DNA of 7,908 nt, taken from the NCBI GenBank assembly GCA_902782875.1, contig CACZPE010000115.1, forward strand, positions 1 through 7,908, read 5' to 3'. This DNA is from an uncultured Ruminococcus sp. (GTDB taxonomy: Bacteria; Bacillota_A; Clostridia; Oscillospirales; Ruminococcaceae). Below, one piece after another: positions 6,701 through 7,908 of this stretch. Position 1 is the first letter of the stretch; each line of letters starts with the position of its first letter. The translations under genes were made by a program, and so were the position numbers. The notes below the pieces were generated by a model. That model was given only the letters and a program-made list of their open reading frames with translations. It searched no databases and had not been told where the DNA came from.

Positions 6701-7006
6701 ATCCTCTGATTCTGTCGGTGTATCGGTGTCCTCGGTCACCTCGTCCGGTGTTTCTTCATCTGATACCGATGGCGTTTCGGCGGTCTCATCGGTCTTTTCA
6801 GCCTCTGATACCGTATCATCGGTTTCTTCCGTCTCATTCCCTGTCACTTCTGTATCAGCTTGTGCATCTGTCTCTTCTTCGCTGTCAGCTGTCTCTGCCT
6901 GAACTTCGGGCTGAACGTCTGCGGATATCTCATCTGCGAATGCAGGTGCGGAATATCCCGTCAGCACCAGAATAGCTGTCAGCAAAGATATGAGTTTCCT
7001 GCGCAT
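3734..7006 (-). CDS. Large secreted BspA/DUF285-type leucine-rich repeat protein with five Fn3-like domains
   Basis: The 1090-residue protein starts with a Sec signal peptide (basic MRRK, hydrophobic core, likely cleavage after AFA at residue 24). Residues 25-186 are an acidic Glu/Asp/Thr/Ser/Pro spacer. Residues about 187-261 lead into BspA-type repeats recognised by MFxGC(T/S)xL motifs at Met288, 316, 344, 369 and 401. After a linker with a WYKWDSSTGTLTLSG stretch come more at Met533, 559 and 585. Each block ends in a GFxVTxGMKLxN plus GWxKxG module (about 414-465 and 598-651). Five Fn3-like domains of 83-90 residues start at 652, 742, 831, 921 and 1008, each with (S/A)YR(V/I)Y and G(Y/F)LVRA. 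No LPXTG, dockerin, SLH or C-terminal membrane segment is seen. GGGAGG at 7016-7021 is a strong RBS, 9 bases before the ATG. A role in adhesion or binding outside the cell is inferred; the ligand is unknown. Confidence 0.9.
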   Translation of the reverse strand: MRRKLISLLTAILVLTGYSAPAFADEISADVQPEVQAETADSEEETDAQADTEVTGNETEETDDTVSEAEKTDETAETPSVSDEETPDEVTEDTDTPTESEDEQSDDEESDETAEENPGIDEQDVPAEEPSEAPEEEQTEEPDTSADETDDTVSVETGVPADAADETDTAEDTADEEELLEEELDLYGTDYYGSYVEIPNVGRWYSSQNTLRIDRQLGIYSDTGTNSILELMRRRGYSLSSTDIWYIYTESGAKAPSNCYYLFANLSALKTADLSNMDFSNTTTMESMFHADYALEEVKFSQSGNKTTLLTNVRAMFNGCSALKVSQLYSTDLCFDCVTDCASMYAGCSSITAVTLPNSLMRPANASGMFSGCTSLTHVDMVSYNRNTGLIDITNANTANMFSGCSKLSYLTIPKGFRVTSGMKLLNRINSIMLGTTDGWGKDGDWVISGNGTYAEFTAETGGLYSPLQIWYKWDSSTGTLTLSGHIPDTYIDTDGSDYDVAYFAGIDHALIKKIVIVNGGLYGTFTTSAEDMFNGLKNLTEIQGLDNLSVMGDKAKYMFSGCTSLRSVDLSEFNYQYVTDTDGMFFGCTALTSVKLPAGFEVTKGMKLMNAGTEYAGWSKKGSTGIISGTDTYAAFKADTAGEYIRVSNNLTKPRFALTPGSGNVLVKWDAVAGATSYRVYRVENGAFKYLTETSQLEYRDNGLTGNVKYGYLVRAFNGTQGSSYTNNDIQYTTPTAVTSLAKPFFIVTPGDGKVLVEWRAVPGAASYRIYRVDNGKFVYLTDTTSLSYTATGLAGGTEYGFLVRAFCGSVGSSYTNSDIKYATPTGLSIAKPEFTATAGNGSVTVKWNAVNGATSYRVYRKTGSSIAFLKEVTSTSYTDTGLVNGTKYGYLVRAFKGTAGTSYSDADWKYATPSASTALAKPDFKVTSATGSVSVKWSAVSGATAYRVYRMEGSTIKFLKEVTTTSYADTTVANGTQYGYLVRAFRGTTGSAYTNSDFKYTIPLGKPGLNIQKSGDHRLTLSWNKVKGAVSYRVYEYTNGTYKYICSSESNTIALTGVSNGSHGFLVRAINGSDGSSYTTKDIVYITV
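3737..5053 (-). repeat. Five tandem Fn3-like coding repeats of about 250-270 bases
   Basis: The 3' 40% of the gene is five diverged tandem copies of one module, starting at codons 652, 742, 831, 921 and 1008. Each runs from (L/I)(T/A)KP through a VxW strand, (S/A)YR(V/I)Y and GxLVRA to a closing (K/Q/V)Y(A/T/I). Copies 3 and 4 share an FLKEVT stretch absent from the others, suggesting a recent duplication of that pair. The last copy is the most diverged and ends the protein. Confidence 0.8.
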
Positions 7007-7040
7007 AAGGCTCTACCTCCCTATATTAACGATTACTGTT

Positions 7041-7069
7041 ATAGTATCATAATACAGCCGCTTATTCAA
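7041..7069 (-). promoter_or_regulatory. Probable promoter of the LRR/Fn3 gene
   Basis: On the minus strand TTGAAT (7064-7069) and TACTAT (7041-7046) are 17 bases apart. A TGA immediately before the -10 gives an extended TGN element. Each box matches four of six consensus bases. Transcription would start near 7034, about 28 bases before the ATG, leaving room for the GGGAGG site. Confidence 0.6.
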
Positions 7070-7243
7070 TACAGATATCATGATTGTGGATATCCCGTCT
7101 GATTTTCTGCATATTCCACTAATTTGCAGCGCTGTGTTTGTGCATAATGGCTTGCATACACCGTCTTCATACAGATATCCTGTAGCTCTTTGCGCCGTGG
7201 CTGTAGAACCATTTCAGATGAGTATGAATACGAAAATCCGCGT

Positions 7244-7273
7244 ATTTGTATAATATTACTATATTATACAAAT
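7244..7273. repeat. 30-base AT-rich perfect palindrome
   Basis: ATTTGTATAATAT (7244-7256) and ATATTATACAAAT (7261-7273) are perfect 13-base inverted repeats around a 4-base centre TACT. It lies about 175 bases upstream of the LRR-gene -35 box and just past the terminator of the next gene. The dyad form suits a dimeric regulator site. Both arms contain TATAAT-like sequence, but no matching -35 box is seen at 17 bases on either strand. Confidence 0.75.
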
Positions 7274-7290
7274 TGTATATTTCTCAGCAG

Positions 7291-7323
7291 TAAAGAAACC
7301 GCCGCTCTTATCGGGCGGCGGTT
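7291..7323 (-). terminator. Intrinsic terminator of the partial Fn3-repeat gene
   Basis: On the minus strand AACCGCCGC (7315-7323) pairs perfectly with GCGGCGGTT (7297-7305) around a 9-base loop, followed by a broken T run (TCTTTA). It starts 20 bases after the TGA stop at 7344-7346. It separates this gene from the LRR gene, which therefore needs its own promoter. Confidence 0.85.
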
Positions 7324-7343
7324 ATAGCTTAGATTATCTCAGA

Positions 7344-7908
7344 TCATACATGGGGTGTTGCATATTTGATGTTGGAATCAGTGTAGCTTGAACCGGTAGA
7401 ACCGTTGAACGCTCTTACCAGGAAGCCGTAAGAATAGCCGTTTGCAAGGCCTGTTGCTGTATACGAAGTACCTGTGGTCGTGCCGAGATATGTATACTGG
7501 CCGTTGTATACACGGTATATCCTGTAGCTTGTAGCACCTGTTGTGCTGCTCCACTTGACAGTTACCTGCCTGTTGCCAGCGGTGAGCGAGAATGTGGGCC
7601 TGTATACTATAGTGCCGGATCTGGGTATAGCAACTATGATATCAGCTGTGCTGAAAGCAGAACCTGTATTGCCGTTGAATGCCCTTACAAGGAAGCCTGT
7701 CTTTGTGCCGTTGGTAAGACCTGTTACGGTATATGCAGTACCTGTTGTGTCGCCTACATATACATACTGGCCGTTTACGACCTTGTATACTCTGTAGCTG
7801 GTGGCATTTGCGACCTTGTTCCAGTTGATGATCACCTTCTGGCTGGCGGGAGTTACTGTGAAGGAGGGCTTTGTCAGAGTTACGGGGAGAGTTCTGATAT
7901 ACTTGACA
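7344..7908 (-). CDS. C-terminal part of a second Fn3-repeat surface protein (5' end outside window)
   Basis: The frame is open through the right edge, so the gene is partial; the in-frame GTG at 7833-7835 is inside a domain and is not its start. The visible 188 or so residues are a short lead-in ending YIRTLPV, then two Fn3-like domains of about 90 residues each. They carry the same SYRVYK/SYRIYR, GFLVRAFNG and IKYATP signatures as the neighbouring LRR protein. The YIRT lead-in resembles YIRVSNN, which joins the repeat module to the first Fn3 domain in that neighbour, so the hidden part may have the same architecture. The protein ends PHV with no sorting signal or dockerin. It is probably extracellular, by analogy. 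A terminator follows 20 bases after the stop. Confidence 0.85.
   Translation of the reverse strand, partial: VKYIRTLPVTLTKPSFTVTPASQKVIINWNKVANATSYRVYKVVNGQYVYVGDTTGTAYTVTGLTNGTKTGFLVRAFNGNTGSAFSTADIIVAIPRSGTIVYRPTFSLTAGNRQVTVKWSSTTGATSYRIYRVYNGQYTYLGTTTGTSYTATGLANGYSYGFLVRAFNGSTGSSYTDSNIKYATPHV

Larger units (their letters stand above)
7007..7343. other. Intergenic region between the two Fn3-repeat genes
   Basis: This holds the RBS and promoter of the LRR gene (7016-7069), about 170 bases with no assigned function, a 30-base palindrome (7244-7273) and the terminator of the following gene (7291-7323). The phrase TACAGATATC occurs twice (7070-7079 and 7170-7179). Short open frames exist on both strands but lack ribosome binding sites. 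A regulator site or small RNA in 7080-7290 is possible but not demonstrated. Confidence 0.6.

Noticed and set aside
6310..6975. Long open frames on both strands over the acidic spacer
   Set aside because: They are by-products of the repetitive Glu/Asp/Thr/Ser codons in the real gene, lack RBSs, and read as Arg/Pro/Ser/His-rich low complexity.
7082..7220. 44-codon minus-strand open frame in the same intergenic region
   Set aside because: No RBS before the ATG and no coding signature; the opposite strand is also open, so this is probably chance.
7080..7253. 57-codon plus-strand open frame in the intergenic region
   Set aside because: No Shine-Dalgarno site or promoter precedes the ATG, it overlaps the palindrome at its end, and no recognisable protein features are seen.
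7344..7835. Separate 163-residue protein starting at GTG 7833-7835
   Set aside because: The frame continues upstream to the window edge with the first half of the same Fn3 domain, so this start is internal.

Overview
This 7.9 kb window looks like the chromosome of a gut- or rumen-type Firmicute of the class Clostridia, most likely Ruminococcus/Oscillospiraceae. This is inferred from moderate GC content, purine-rich Shine-Dalgarno sites, clean intrinsic terminators, an AlgI/AlgJ-like acetylation pair, and a very large secreted protein combining BspA-type leucine-rich repeats with Fn3-like domains. No rRNA, tRNA, CRISPR array, transposase or integrase is visible. Apart from a 3' stub at the left edge, all genes lie on the minus strand.

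Layout from left to right. (1) Positions 1-68 hold the last 22 codons of a plus-strand gene, followed by an intrinsic terminator (94-126). Four bases later comes the terminator of the convergent minus-strand operon (131-157). (2) Positions 175-3303 form a complete two-gene minus-strand transcription unit. It has a near-consensus promoter at 3275-3303, an MBOAT-family membrane O-acyltransferase (start best placed at 3233, not at the longer GTG), then 11 bases later a membrane-anchored AlgX/AlgJ-type SGNH-like protein. (3) Positions 3304-3733 are non-coding. They hold a GC hairpin, a pair of inverted hairpin-rich repeats whose tips differ but stay paired, a 7-base tandem repeat and a strong terminator. 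(4) Positions 3734-7006 encode a 1090-residue secreted protein: signal peptide, 162-residue acidic spacer, two blocks of BspA/DUF285-type repeats, and five Fn3-like domains. It has its own promoter (7041-7069) and strong RBS. (5) Positions 7007-7343 are non-coding, with a 30-base AT-rich palindrome and a terminator. (6) From 7344 to beyond the right edge lies the 3' end of a second Fn3-repeat protein, a close paralogue of its neighbour.

How the genes may work together: the MBOAT and AlgX-like proteins are expected to move acyl (probably acetyl) groups across the membrane and onto an exported or cell-wall glycan. The two Fn3/LRR proteins are expected to act outside the cell as adhesins or binding proteins. 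Both units concern the cell surface, but they have separate promoters and terminators, so a direct functional link is not shown. I see no clear sign of a wholly new system. The least-explained signals are the inverted hairpin repeat pair, the 30-base palindrome, the extra C-terminal module on the AlgX-like protein, and the shared repeat modules of the tandem paralogues.
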